Below, piece after piece: positions 37,501-48,718 of a stretch of 64,000 nucleotides of DNA; the stretch's first letter is position 1; the number at the start of each line of letters is the position of its first letter. Source of the stretch: Heligmosomoides polygyrus polygyrus (taxonomy: Eukaryota > Nematoda > Chromadorea > Rhabditida > Heligmosomidae); NCBI GenBank assembly GCA_947396885.1, contig OX377206.1, positions 87,293,960-87,357,959 of the forward strand, in the 5' to 3' direction. Under the pieces are notes generated by a model. The model did not search any database. It worked only from the letters and a program-made list of their open reading frames with translations, and had not been told where the DNA came from. The position numbers were made by a program, and so were the translations under genes.

Positions 37501-40331
37501 GCGTCGCATTCTGAAAACGCGTCTCATCTGTAAATTTTCGAAATGTATAGGTATATCTAAGGTATGCATGGGTCATTCTCTTGTGCTATTGTATAGGTTG
37601 CATCATGAAGTTAAGCCAGATCTTCATAGGTCATGGTTTCCTCTAACAGTGATGAGCTGGCCAACCTTACGATTGCTCAGCTTTGCCTTGGACGTGGTGA
37701 GTCCGCCTTCATTTCTATGTCTGTGAGCTTCTCACACATTGCTATTCGAGAGTTCTTCGAGCCCCTTCTGTGAATTCGTCATGGTTCCATGTGTTGACTC
37801 GTTGCGGTACTTCTTCGTTCGTGTTCTTAAGTTGTTTTTTACAGGAGGCAGAGTGTCGGACATGACAAATGTGGTCGAGAATACACCAACGGGCGTAACG
37901 TTCATCAGACCGTTACGAGATATTAGCTCGGAGGAGATAGCGATAGCGTTGCGACTAGAAGATTCGGAACGCTATATTCTACTCCCCCATCTCATGGTAA
38001 GTAGAATAATGGAATAGGAGAGGATAAGTGGACGTAGGGTCGGCTTTGTACCCATCAAGAGTCAGCGAACTGCAAGTTTGGTGTTTACGGAAGCGTCGCG
38101 TGCTTATGACAACTTTCGACCAGAAGAGAGCTTCCGATGTGTTCAACATTTCCGCCGTTTTTTGTCAGAAAATAGTTGTCATTCTTTTTTCCCCAATGGG
38201 AAATCTCATCAAATACCTATCTTACATGTGGTTCTATCTGGAAACGCAGATTTTACGAACGCATTCTTCAAATTATTTGTTCTTAAACAGTGCATGGGTG
38301 GAAAAAGTGCGAGTTGAAAGTGCATAATTCTTTATTGGTTTCTTAGAACGGTGTGCGAGATGAATTTTCACGAAAAAGGGCATACAGTACATCGTATGGT
38401 AAAAAAAAAGGTTAAAGGGCGGCGTTACTCAACCCTCTTGAGATGAGCCACGCATCCTACTTATACGAGATGGCGTAGAGACGATTTGGCCTATGCAATG
38501 ACCTGTGGTGACCAGATGGTGAAGAACTCGTCCTCCGACTGCGTTCCATGCGCCCATATACCGTACACCGTAGATCGTGAAAAAATAAGCTCATTGGGAG
38601 ACCGTTTGCATGCCAAAGCCGCAATTTGCTCTATTTTCACGGCTTTTGTTTCCGTGTCTACAGGATGTCCGCATGTATTGTTACATATTTCCCGTCTTTG
38701 TAAGGAGAAGAGATTTTACAGAACATGGTAACCATTTTCTGAACTTACATCTGAAGTGTGTTTTTGTATTTGTTTATTCATTTTTTAATTTTATTGCATA
38801 GCGTTGTGCGCCTACTAAATTAGAAATATCACCTGTAGCACCTGTCACCTATCGTTCCCTTGGCTATTGATTTACTCGAGCGGGCGCCAGCAGCGTCTCG
38901 ATTCGTCCCTGTCGCGTGCCAGAGTGCTCCAATGGATCGCCCTCGCTCGAGGTGCACCAACAACGTCATGTCGTTCGTTCAGGGCTCTCACGAAGAAGTC
39001 CGACCAACGCTTTGGTGGGCGTCCTGGTGTTCTCTTGACGTCGCGCGGAGTCCAGTCGGTGACGGCTCTCGTCCAGCACTGCTGCGAAGCGTATGTGACC
39101 AGCCCACCTAATTTTCGACGAAAACTCGAAATATAGATATAGGTAATGTAGTAGGTGTGGTCGTGAAACCAACTGGGCTTGACCGCGTCGTCCGTTACCT
39201 CTAAACGATATCCATTCACCATGCAGAATAGCACAGTACGAAAAAAGAAGAAAAAAGCGGAAAGAGACGTCTGAAGTGCTAAAAAGATGCTCAGTTAAAA
39301 ATAAGTGAAACAACAGTCACTATCATGATTATTGAAGCTTTGGGCGCGTTTTTGCGCAGCTGCAAGAGGTGTCGGTTGTCACATGAACTCCGATTCAAGG
39401 TTGTTGGGTCGGATTTCCCGCCCAGGTCATCTAAGCCATTCATCCTTTTGTGGTGGGTGAATTCATACCAGACTTGTCTCGGAATGGCAGAACAGCTGGC
39501 CACCGCAAGTCATTGTACTGGCCAATTACACGTTCAAGTTGCCTTTGCTATATCCCGCAGAAAGGCATGAACTGTCTGAAAAGGGATGTGAAATTTTCTT
39601 TTCGTCACTGTTTCAGACGAGCCTTTGTTTAGTACTCCTACCGATGCTCATCAGGGGATGGGAGTACTAAAAGAAGGGCTAGGTGAGGGTTTAATTATTG
39701 AAGAAGAAATGTTAAATAGAAGGTTAAAAGTAAGAAAACATTCTACAAAAGGAAAATTTAGGAGGACGCATCGAATAAAGTAGATTTGATAATCAGTGGG
39801 CGCACTGATCGAAGGGTAGCATTGGAGAAATTGAACGCTTGGTGTATACTTCAGAGGTTTTGACTAACGCCGACCACCTGGCTCTGTTTTTCTGTTTATT
39901 TCTGAAATACAGCCGTAAATAGTAATCACAGTCACCTTGGTGTTGCAGGCACCGTTGTCCTCCTTTTCATATGCATTCGAAGCGTCTTCTAAAGGATCAG
40001 TACAACAATGCACGTCTCAGTTTGTGGGACATCTGTTTGAGGAAGGCTTCAAGGTGAGCATCCCTTCTCATCTCTCAGTGGTTTTTCGGGTGGAAGGCCA
40101 TCCCTTCTTTTCGTTGATCTTCGCTTTGCCTTGGGATTCGTTTACTGATTAGCTCAATGCTTTCAGGGCACCGCTCCAAACATATTGGGTGCGGCCAGCA
40201 AGATTCATCTCCGCGATGGGCCGTCTACGTGCTCTCTGTGCGAGTATTCCTTTTCTGGAGAGGGCACGTTGTGCTATGCATGCTCGAACGTCGTGAAGGA
40301 TCTCTCATCTCCAGAACTTCTGAAACTGTGA
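34573..40331 (+). CDS. CTU2: Cytoplasmic tRNA 2-thiolation protein 2
   Basis: Partner of CTU1/NCS6 in 2-thiolation of wobble U34 of Lys, Glu and Gln tRNAs, using sulfur carried by URM1 in the cytosol. Exons: 34573-34678, 35906-36003, 36370-36492, 36555-36722, 37442-37561, 37630-37696, 37845-37996, 39949-40053, 40167-40331; all phases close, 367 residues. Seen in order: CVKC (C26, C29) with YCGPC (C45, C48); [12 protein letters not shown]; a core strand [15 protein letters not shown] where PP-loop enzymes carry SGGxx[61 protein letters not shown]; and a C-terminal CSLCEY..CYAC pair (C335-C352). These match CTU2 families at the same relative places. An extra exon between 36722 and 37442 cannot be excluded. 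Intron 8 is 1952 bp. Three tandem ATGs open the gene; the first is used here. Confidence 0.88.
35512..35640 (+). mobile_element. SINE 3' fragment, CTU2 intron 1
   Basis: CCCACGCGACATCAGGTAGAGAAGCAGAATGTGTAGTGCATC followed by GGGACTGAATCTCAACAGTCGTTC matches the 3' third of the SINE at low identity. Confidence 0.4.
36765..37035 (+). mobile_element. Degenerate SINE in CTU2 intron 4
   Basis: GAGGTGGAGCGCATTGGAAGG (head), ATCGGCGAATTGCTAATGACCAATCTGGGAAG (centre), GTATTCAAACTGCCTAGACGACATGCCC and AGAAGTGGAATGCATAG occur in family order. The open frames here are not exons. Confidence 0.5.
38403..38553 (-). mobile_element. SINE with internal deletion, CTU2 intron 8
   Basis: The 3' part (GGGCGGCGTTACTCAACCC to CTGTGGTGACCAGATGG) is joined directly to the head (CTCCGACTGCGTTCCATGCGCCC). 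About 130 bp of the middle is missing. Confidence 0.65.
38872..39115 (-). pseudogene. RTE-like LINE reverse-transcriptase C-terminal fragment
   Basis: The minus-strand frame shows [46 protein letters not shown] and a stop after CWRPLE. These are the C-terminal hallmarks of endonuclease/RT proteins common in strongylid nematodes. Only the last 80 or so codons remain. It lies antisense inside CTU2 intron 8 and differs from the LINE family at 12744. Confidence 0.65.
39341..39585 (+). mobile_element. SINE, diverged, CTU2 intron 8
   Basis: GGGCGCGTTTTTGCGCAGCTGC at the head, GTTGGGTCGGATTTCCCGCCC, CATACCAGACTTGTCTCGG, CCACCGCAAGTCATTGTACTGG and a decayed 3' end AGAAAGGCATGAAC. Confidence 0.7.
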
Positions 40332-40853
40332 CGTCGTGCGCCACATTCGCCAAACACTCTTCTGAGTCACCGGTTGTTGATCTCATCAGCCAGTTGTTGA
40401 TGTGTTCATATCCGCCAGTTGTTGATTATGTGCCTATGTTACTGTTATTGTTGTTTTTTTAGGGATAAGTGGATGAATACGTCATATGAATTTTGGAAAG
40501 AAAATGAAATTCTCGATTTAGTCAATCAGGCGTCTATGCACAACACACGGCTATTGTTCTTGAAACTAGTGATGACGTCGGTAACTGACAAACGCTTCTG
40601 GATGCAGCCGTCGGGTACGAGCGTGGGAGAACGCGCTAGCCTTCTGTGTTCCTTCTTGTCTCGACAGTCATTGAGGGCTTTCTCAAGAACGGCCGTGGAA
40701 GAGCCGTAGGAAAAAGGCTGAGAGTTCGAATCCGCTCGTTGTCACTCTGTTTTGCGTGCTTATAAGAGTACAGACGAACTGGCTGACCGCTTTGTCTGTT
40801 AGAAGAGGAGCTGGACGTAAGTAGCCTTGCTGAAGGTTCTTTGCTGTCATGCA

Positions 40854-41142
40854 GAAGCAGATGCAGACGGGGTTACTCAATCCCTTTTGGGATGCGCCAC
40901 GCATTCTGCTTCTACGGGATATCGTGTAGGCGATTTGAATGCGTATTTGGCCCATGCAATAACTTGCGGTGGCCAGCCGATGAACAAGTCAGCGCCTTAA
41001 CCTTCTCAGACAATTCTGGTACCAATTTACCGACTCCGGAGAGGTAAAATGCTCGGTTGGCCTGGGCGAGAAATCCGAACCAGGAACCTGGTATCGGGTG
41101 CACGCAACAGCCGGCATCTCCTTCGACTGCGCCGCCCGCGCC
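40854..41142 (-). mobile_element. SINE with 10-bp target duplication downstream of CTU2
   Basis: Reverse SINE from GACGGGGTTACTCAATCCC to ACTGCGCCGCCCGCGCC. CTGTCATGCA flanks it at 40844-40853 and 41143-41152. Confidence 0.88.
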
Positions 41143-41738
41143 CTGTCATGCAAATATCTCTAAAAAATACTGTGATACGAAATCCACGACAGAATATTCG
41201 TTGTGTTAGAGCAGTACTTTCCGATGAGGAAATGGAATTCAAAATGTGATTGCGACCAACTGGTTGGAGTGCTGCAGCTAGCGACGTTGACGTTGATTTC
41301 TTTCCATAACTTTTTCAAGTTCTTGGTTATTTTTTATTTTTAGCTATTCCATGGTTATGACATAATTTAAATTCTGGCATATTATACAGGTTTAATTTAG
41401 AAGACCTGCAACTGCGGTGGAGATTTCGGAAGAGACGAAATGTGGTCGAGCAACACTACAAAAATGAGAGTGGAAGAATGAAGTCCAGTAATATCTGAAA
41501 ATTGGGAATGAAGGAATGAAGGAATGAAATCGAATATAAACTGCTATCGAGTTCGATATTCCACAATTTTTCTAAACATGCAAAATGGAGCCATCACAAG
41601 CGGATGCGAACTCTCGTTCTCTTTCTCATGAGTCCACCTACCTACCTAGCCTTACATCCCTATTATGAGCTGGTTCAAGTTAGGAGGCTAAAAAAAAACA
41701 GCTGATCAGTCACTGCGCTCCTGAACAGCTAAGAATAA

Positions 41739-41845
41739 CACAAGGAAGGCTGGCGTTTATCATTCATCACGTGTAATGCGCCATTCATACCATTTCTACG
41801 GGGAATAGTGGACGTAATTTGAATGTAAATTTGCTAAAAACAATA
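41739..41845 (-). mobile_element. SINE 3' fragment
   Basis: TGGCGTTTATCATTCATCACG, GCGCCATTCATACCATTTCTACGGGGA and GACGTAATTTGAATGTAAATTTG follow the reverse 3' third of the SINE. Confidence 0.45.
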
Positions 41846-41987
41846 AGAAGCGGTACCGATACACTGGCACGGAAGAATAGTAGAATCGCAATCATGCAAC
41901 GATTCGGGGGGATCACGGGAATCAGCGTCTCCTACGGAGTAGGCTACAACAGGCCAAATTCACCGAATGCCTCAGCACAGTGTCAAG

Positions 41988-42170
41988 TATAGTTGTGCTC
42001 TCCCAAAATTTTCGAATAACCGAATATATTCGAATACCGACGATTTTCGAGCATCCGAATTCGAATACATTCGAAAATCGCGATTTTTCGAACGTTCGAA
42101 TACGACTATTCGAATTCGAATAGAATTATTCGAATTCGAAAGCTCGAATATTCATTCGGGCACAACTATA
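41988..42170. mobile_element. hAT-like MITE built of TTCGAA motifs, 8-bp duplication
   Basis: The terminal inverted repeat is TATAGTTGTGC..GCACAACTATA, and GTGTCAAG is duplicated at 41980-41987 and 42171-42178. Nearly the whole 183-bp body is iterated ATTCGAAT/TTCGAATTCGAA palindromic motifs. Confidence 0.8.
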
Positions 42171-42178
42171 GTGTCAAG

Positions 42179-43890
42179 AAGAACTTGGATGCGTGGCGCG
42201 TCCCGAAAGGCGTTGCCTCCGCGCGACGCTGCAGAGAACGGAGTGTTGATGTGCTGGTGCTTCCTGTCCTGACTTGTCATCTCCTGCTTGCAACATGCGC
42301 TTCTACCTGTGCCAGCGGCCACGTGGAAAAATCGGTGAACGGGAGGACAGCCAGTCTTTGTCCGCGTCCTCCTCCTGAGCGGTCGAACCTCCGCCTTCTG
42401 ACCGACTTCCTGCCTCTGTCTTCACCAACCAACGTTCATTTCTCATTTTTTTCATTGCCACTTCGTCGTGCTTGCTGCCTAAACAGTGTTGAACTTCTGG
42501 CTACAATATTGTGGCCGTCTAGCCGTATGTGAACCGTTTTCGTGATAATCAACTCACCCGTCATTACTATACGGGAGGCAAAATATTCGTTGAGCTTGCG
42601 CAGCACCTTCCGTGGATTGAATTTACAGAAAAAATGCAAAAATTCTGTAGAGTTAAGGAATAGAATACCTAGCTCCGCACACATGAAGCAGTATTGTTGC
42701 ATTTAGTTCAGCATATTAGATGTTTCGATGGTTCTGAGATATGTGCGATTGTGTTCCTCCTTTGAAAAACATTCACGATCCATGATTTTGGGCATAAGCT
42801 CGTGCGCAGACTCTGAAAAAGCTGGATATATTTTTCTACTAATTGAAGGATGAGGATTCTTGGATCTATCCTAGTCAGGAGGGGGCAACCGTAAAGTGTC
42901 AGTTGCGTTCGTCATCCCATACTACACAACCACATCCCCTGAATTTAAGTAGACGTACATAATGGGAAGCAGCTGAGGCTATCTAAGAAAGTAAGGGAAT
43001 GGAGACGCAAATGACTGACTATATGCTCCCCCCCCCCCCCTCCGATTAGGATGGATCCGATTCTTGCGATGACACTCATTCTTGCAGTCAGCAGATTCTC
43101 TGGTCAGTTTGTCCTCATATTCTTTGTCTTCTCGTCGTCAATCGTTTGTAAATTTTCATATATTTTACATAAATTCCGTTGTATTTTACCTTTAGACGGT
43201 TTTCTATGTGTTTTCCTCTAGAAACTTCCGAAATTACTCTGCTGTACTTGAACGAACGTGGTGTACTCGAATTCGAAACGATTGTTAGACCAATTTAGTA
43301 TTAAAACGTGCACAACGGTTCTCAAAAGATACTTTGAAGGTTATAGGTGATATAGTTCAACATCTGGGATAAGAAAAGCAAAAGGTTAGTAATAAGTGAT
43401 CTTCAATTTTAAAGATAATGAATCGTGGTGTCGTTAGAAGGTCGTAAACCTAGTGCATTTTATGGTTCACGAACAAGACGCCTTTACGGCACAATTTTTT
43501 ATAAAAATGAAAGCTGATGTTCTATTTGCGTTTTTTTAAAGACATCTACAAAATATTCCGTTTTACTATAACAAACAAATGCTGGAGTGCTCTTCGACAT
43601 AACAAATACAAGTTGTTGTAATTGACCTTTTTTAGACTTTATTTTATGGCCAATCACAGATATCTCTCTTCTTTATTGTGCTGTCTTATTGGTTAATGGC
43701 TAAACATAAGCCTAAACTTTTTCTTCAAACAGATGTGAAAAACCTCTTAAAGGACGCCTACTTGCTATTTAAAAAAAAGTCAAGTTGCAATCCTTGCCCT
43801 CCTTGCTTTCTTTTCTTCTCTTTGTTAGTGTGCTTTCACCATGCTTTTTCAGTGATTCTTTTTAAAGGTTGGTATTGAATACACAATGAT
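42179..43890. other. Unassigned intergenic sequence
   Basis: No recognised gene. 42183-42215 resembles a SINE 3' scrap (GGATGCGTGGCGCGTCCCGAAAG). ATG at 43051 opens a short hydrophobic stretch (MDPILAMTLILAVSRFSG) followed by GTCAGT, which could be a signal-peptide first exon. No partner exon is visible downstream, so it is not called. Confidence 0.3.
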
Positions 43891-43899
43891 ATGTTCTGA

Positions 43900-43900
43900 A

Positions 43901-43955
<55 letters not shown>

Positions 43956-43960
43956 GTAAA
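43900..43960 (+). repeat. (TAAA)n microsatellite
   Basis: About 14 uninterrupted AAAT/TAAA units. Confidence 0.95.
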
Positions 43961-44092
43961 TTCGGCTACGACTAGGCAGGACTGCGATTCCAATGTGCTA
44001 GAAAGAATTGGTAGTGGGCTTTCATTCCCTCTGCACTTCACGCCCTGGTGTTGCCGAGGAGGAATTGTATCCGAATGCTACCGTGCTGAAAG

Positions 44093-44375
44093 ATGCGCGT
44101 GGTAGCTAAGTCAGAGAAGCGCCGGCTATCGCGTGCAGCTATAGGTTCGGATACCGCCTAGGCCAACCAAGTGTTCATCTTCTTGGGGTCGATGAATTGG
44201 TATCAGAGTTGTTTGGAAAGGATAAAGAATTGAGTTGTTCATCGGCTGGCCACCGCAAGGTGTTGTGTAGTGCAAATATGCATTCCAATTCCTGCCACGA
44301 CATGCCTTAGAATGCGTGGCACGTCCTAAAATGGAATGACTAACGCTATTGTTTACTCTTCATCCTCTATCATAG
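44093..44375 (+). mobile_element. SINE, diverged
   Basis: GCGCGTGGTAGCTAAGTCAGAG (head), ATAGGTTCGGATACCGCC (B box), CATCGGCTGGCCACCGCAAGG and CCTTAGAATGCGTGGCACGTCC in order. It lies tail-to-tail with the next SINE. Confidence 0.75.
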
Positions 44376-44448
44376 AGTTCACACCTGATGATCCACGAAA
44401 GCGTAATGCTCGCAAGGGGAAAGGTTAGGAAAGTACGAATGGTGACTA

Positions 44449-44743
44449 AGGATAAAGGATAAAGATCGGCGTTATTCAACCCCTTTGGGATGCGCCACGC
44501 ATTCTACTTCTACAAGATGCCGTGGAGGCGAGTTGAATGCGCATTTGACCATACAATGACTTGCGGTGGCCAGCCGAAGAACAAGTCAGCGCTTTATCCT
44601 TCCTAGCCAAGTCTGGTACCAATTCAACGACCCCGGGGGATGGAAGGCTTGGTTGGCCTGGACGGGAAATCCGAACCAGGAACCTGGTATCAGGTGCTGA
44701 CGACAGCCGGCATCTCCTTCGACTACTCCGCCCGCGCCCTGAT
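44449..44743 (-). mobile_element. SINE with 9-bp target duplication
   Basis: It starts with the tail unit twice (AGGATAAAGGATAAAG) and ends ACTACTCCGCCCGCGCC. TGGTGACTA is at 44440-44448 and about 44744-44752. Confidence 0.88.
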
Positions 44744-45127
44744 TGGTGACTACGATCTAAAACTTTCAAAAAAAAAACCTCGGCTCCTATACCTTTGGCG
44801 GCAAGACTTAGGTTAAGCGCAGTAATCCCGCATTGTTCGCCCCATATTGGTGTGAGAATATGTTATGATTCAGAAGCGCATAATGAAAAGCAATTTCTGA
44901 GGCTGATTTGATTTCCTTCCTAGCCTGGGAACTGTTTATGTGTCGAGATTCCGAGGTTGCTTTGCAGAAAAAAATGATTCAATTATACATACAATTTCTA
45001 AACGCGAATGGGGAAATGCCGCAATCGGTATGCTTTGAGGCATATTAGTATCTACTATTTTCTTCTATTAGATCGAACCGAAAGTTTTCGCCGTTCTAGT
45101 GCATTGAGTTTTTTGCCCTCGCTAAAG

Positions 45128-46378
45128 TTACATGTCATTTTCACGTTGAATTGGACACTTTTCAAGCCAAATTGGACACTCCCCTAAGCTAGCTTAAGAT
45201 TTTTGAAATCAAAGCGAACTCTCTTCCAAATCGAAATGACCTTCAGGCAGGTTAAACTACATGCTGAGTAAGAAGGTCTTTTTTGTTTAAGGAAAGTTTT
45301 GCATAACTTTCTTTTATTTTTTTCTACATTATCTACTCCAATAAATGTAACAATTTTATAAAATTTTATTTTTCGGGAAAAAATAATAAATCAAAATTTA
45401 TGTCAAGGCCCAGCAAAGAAGCAACATATGCTACATATGTTACATAAACATAAGGATAAAGGATAAAGGACGGCATTATTCAATCCTCTTTGGGGTGCGC
45501 CACGCATTCTACTTCTACGGGATGTCGTGGAGGCGTGTTGAATGCGTATTTGGCCATACAATGACTTGCGGTGGCCAGCCGATAAACAAGTCAGCGCTCT
45601 ATCCTTCCCAGACATGTCTGGCACCAATTCACCGATCTCGGAGGGATGGAAGGCTTGGTTGGCCTGGGCGGAAATCCGAACCAGGAACCTGGTATCGGGT
45701 GCAGGCGACAGCCGGCGCCTTCTCCGACTGCGCTCCACGCGCCCACCTTACATAAACATATTACATACATCACATAAACACATTAAAAGATTAGATTGCG
45801 TCATGCATTCGAAAAGATCGCGGCAACTTTTATTTGATTGATAGTATAAATGCCACTTACACGAACATTCAAAGTGAGGATAAGTGTGTTCTTTAAAATT
45901 TGTTTTTGTTATGTCGTTATGAGAATCCATGCAAACATAAATTTTTCCACCTATCGAATAAAAATCACGACGCCTTAAACAAGGCATGGCGCAATCTATT
46001 CTTTTAACACTAAAAAGTGTCTACTTTTTGGAACGAGCTTTGAACCATTTTTTCTTAAAAGGGTATAAATTTTGTAAAATTTCACGTTCACGTAATGGAA
46101 AATTTCGAGGAAGGTTATACTGAATTTTCTTGAGCAAAAAATTGTTCTAACCTTTTTAGAGAGTCTCTAGTTTAATTTAGAGAAAGCTCATTTCAACTTC
46201 GAAGAGTTTGCTTTGGTTTCAAAAGACGTAGGCCGGCTTAGAGGTATGCTCAATTTGACGTGCAAAGTGTTCAATTTATTTATTATTATATATTTTTAAT
46301 TATTATTATTATTCGATTTGACATGAAAAGTGTCCAAATTGATTTGATAAGTGTCCAACTCGACGTGAAAATGGTATA
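45128..46378. mobile_element. TATACC-family TIR element containing a SINE
   Basis: The left end is CATTTTCACGTTGAATTGGACAC, and the right end GTGTCCAACTCGACGTGAAAATGGTATA read in two parts (46351-46378). The right half mirrors the left: GAGCAAAAAATTGTTCTAACC against AGAAGGTCTTTTTTGTTTAAGG. Removing the SINE at 45453-45747 leaves a 950-bp element, like the copy at 4109. Confidence 0.65.
45453..45747 (-). mobile_element. SINE with 13-bp target duplication, nested in a TIR element
   Basis: Reverse SINE from AGGATAAAGGATAAAGGACGG to GCGCTCCACGCGCCCACC. TTACATAAACATA flanks it at 45440-45452 and 45748-45760. Very close to the copies at 646 and 52677. Confidence 0.92.
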
Positions 46379-46385
46379 CATTCAG

Positions 46386-47796
46386 CAGCGGAAGGCGAAA
46401 CGGAAACGCTCAAAAATGGCCGGAAACCGGAATATGAAAAGTGGAAACGGAAATGACACATGCTCACCATTTCTTCAAAAGTGCATCTGAAACGGCCTCA
46501 GAAGCGGCTTCCATTTCGTCTTTCTTGCTCAGAACTTTGCGAGCAGCAGATTCTCCCACAGATTAATGCTCATCCTCATCATAACATATCATAACGAAGC
46601 ATGAATTCATAATATTGTTATGATAACCTTGTTATTTTGGCTATGGCTGAGCAATAAGTGAAAACAAATTTAGGGTCTTATCTTACTATTTCAGCATACA
46701 GTCTCTCTGCTGTCTCCATATCTAGTTCCTGACGGGTTTTTCGCTGACGTTTTTGACGCTGCAATTTTCTGAACCTTAACTGAATTAACAATTGAGGCTA
46801 CTTACAGACCCGCATTTAAAAAAAAACTGACTCGGCTGAAGTCTAAAACTGGAGCAGTCACCTAGATTATTTTGCGACCAGGAAAGACACTCCTCTCAAC
46901 ATTTTTGGAGACCTGTGGCATCATAGACGACGTGATGCACAGATATCTGCATACTCAACATTGACAGTTACATTACATTCACCAAAACTAGTACTCAGAA
47001 TTCATTCTGGGATTTAAGATGATAACTGGATGACTGATTAGTCATGGTGGGGTCCACACTTCCGCAAGAATATTCAGTCTGGGCCAGCCTGGAACCCCCA
47101 CGTCCAAGGTGACACAGCTGGACAGTTCCTAGATCGTTCTCGAAGCAATAGTTATGTCAGAATTCAACAAGTCATCCTAGTCAATCAAAATAACTTCTCC
47201 TGGTAGATAGTCGTGATGCTTCATTAAAAAACGATTCGCATTACTTCATATGGATGAATGTAACACATAACGAAATTAAAAGATGAAATTTGCACTGTCG
47301 ATCAGGAACACTATGTAATCTTGGGGCAGACACGCGCATGTCACAACCTTCACCGAACCCTTGCTTCATGATACTGAGGTGTATGCTTAGAAAGTTTTTG
47401 TAGCTATTTGTAACTAATGGATTAAGAATTTTGTGATCATTCAAATGTTGAATGCACTTTCTCAGCATACAATGCATACATAGCCCCTGCTGGCATATTA
47501 ATAATGCCCTGCACTCAACCCTTCCCACTTTGAGCACCTTTTCTTGGTAGTCCAACCAATTCCAAGAATATCAATACTAGAGTTGTCGAACAGTATTTCT
47601 CTTACAATTATATGAAAAGAACCCTTTTTAATTGATAAGCAGATTGTATTCAATAGAAATCTAGCGTCGAGCAGTGCCCATTTCCGTTACCGCCTTCCGG
47701 CCCAAAAACAGGCGGAACACGGAACGGAACGAAAGACCCAAAAATAGCCGGAAACCGGAATTCGGAACGCGGAAACGGAATTTCCGCACATCCCTT
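46386..47796. mobile_element. Possible hAT-like element with iterated GGAAACCGGAA ends
   Basis: 46386-46470 and 47671-47796 both consist of CGGAAACGGAA / CCGGAAACCGGAA repeats, and the right edge reads TTCCGCACATCCCTTG. The same CGCACATCCCT edge ends the element at 55174. Between them the minus strand has coding-like pieces. One runs from about 46788 to 46682 with RKLQRQKRQRKTRQELDME followed by a GTAAGA donor. Another near 47540-47400 has a C/C/H/H pattern (CQQGLC..HLNDH) faintly like a BED finger. A decayed transposase is one explanation; two separate small elements is another. Confidence 0.3.
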
Positions 47797-48718
47797 GTTC
47801 AGAAGCGTCCTGTTCAATAGTTATTCACTTACTGTTTACGTCTGGTAGTTGGCTAACCTTGTATCAAGACTGGTTTTGTACTACACTTCCTTTCTAAGGC
47901 CCTTATTGCCTTCTTGTATGCAGATCGAGCGCCGAAAGTATCTGTCCATCAACTCCATGATAGCGCCTTCATAGTAAACCTTTTAAACAGAATCAAGTGG
48001 TATACGCCATCGCGGTCAAATAAGACCCTATCGTCATGGGAAGGTGAACCCATAGCAAGGTCCATCTACAGGGCTGATCAACATTTTTGAGCCATCAGAT
48101 CGTGTTCTGCTACAGCGGATCGCGTGACCGCTTTCGGGTCGCAATGTCGATAATTGTGTCATCTTATTCGTTCCGCCTAATGTGTTGTCAAGTCTCATCA
48201 TCCTTTTCTTGCTCTAGAGTTCAGCCGGGATGTTCAGCTTCTTCAAGAGTTTGATTTTTGCTGAAGCAGCTCCTTGTTCTCCGTTTTCCATTGTTCATCT
48301 TTTTCGAGCTGTGCAGAACGATCACTTTCTTTTTCCGGTTGTGCTCTACAGCAATTTCTTTTCGCATTCTTTTGTCATTCTTGTTCAAGATCATAGTCTT
48401 CTTGGCAACATTGCGTCTTCATATTTCACAAACTCCTTATCATTTTCATCTTCGTCCTATTTCACCTAATTTGAAATTGCGCTGGAATTCTATTTAAATC
48501 TTTAGATAAAACAGAAGGTAATCTGTAGTTGCAGAATGTATTGCTGCACACTTATCTATTTTACCATCACTGTTACAGGGTGTCCCATGAATATTCCAAC
48601 AGAATTTGGCGACTTCTTTAAGAATCGCTTGTCAATTTACTTTCACTACGTCTCTAGACAACTGCTACGTAGAACATTTTCAGTTTTTTTAGATTTTTAT
48701 AGTTTTTTTATAGCCACG
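47797..48718. other. Unassigned intergenic sequence
   Basis: No gene or repeat end recognised. The two overlapping 79-codon frames at 48230-48497 are Phe/Ser-rich, low-complexity translations of T-rich DNA. Confidence 0.35.

Noticed and set aside
43051..43104. Signal-peptide-like first exon with GTCAGT donor
   Set aside because: No downstream exon in phase with recognisable coding was found, so a single hydrophobic stretch is not enough.
43900..43960. (TAAA)n run as an origin or CRISPR-like array
   Set aside because: Simple microsatellite with no spacers; CRISPR arrays are not expected in nematode nuclear DNA.
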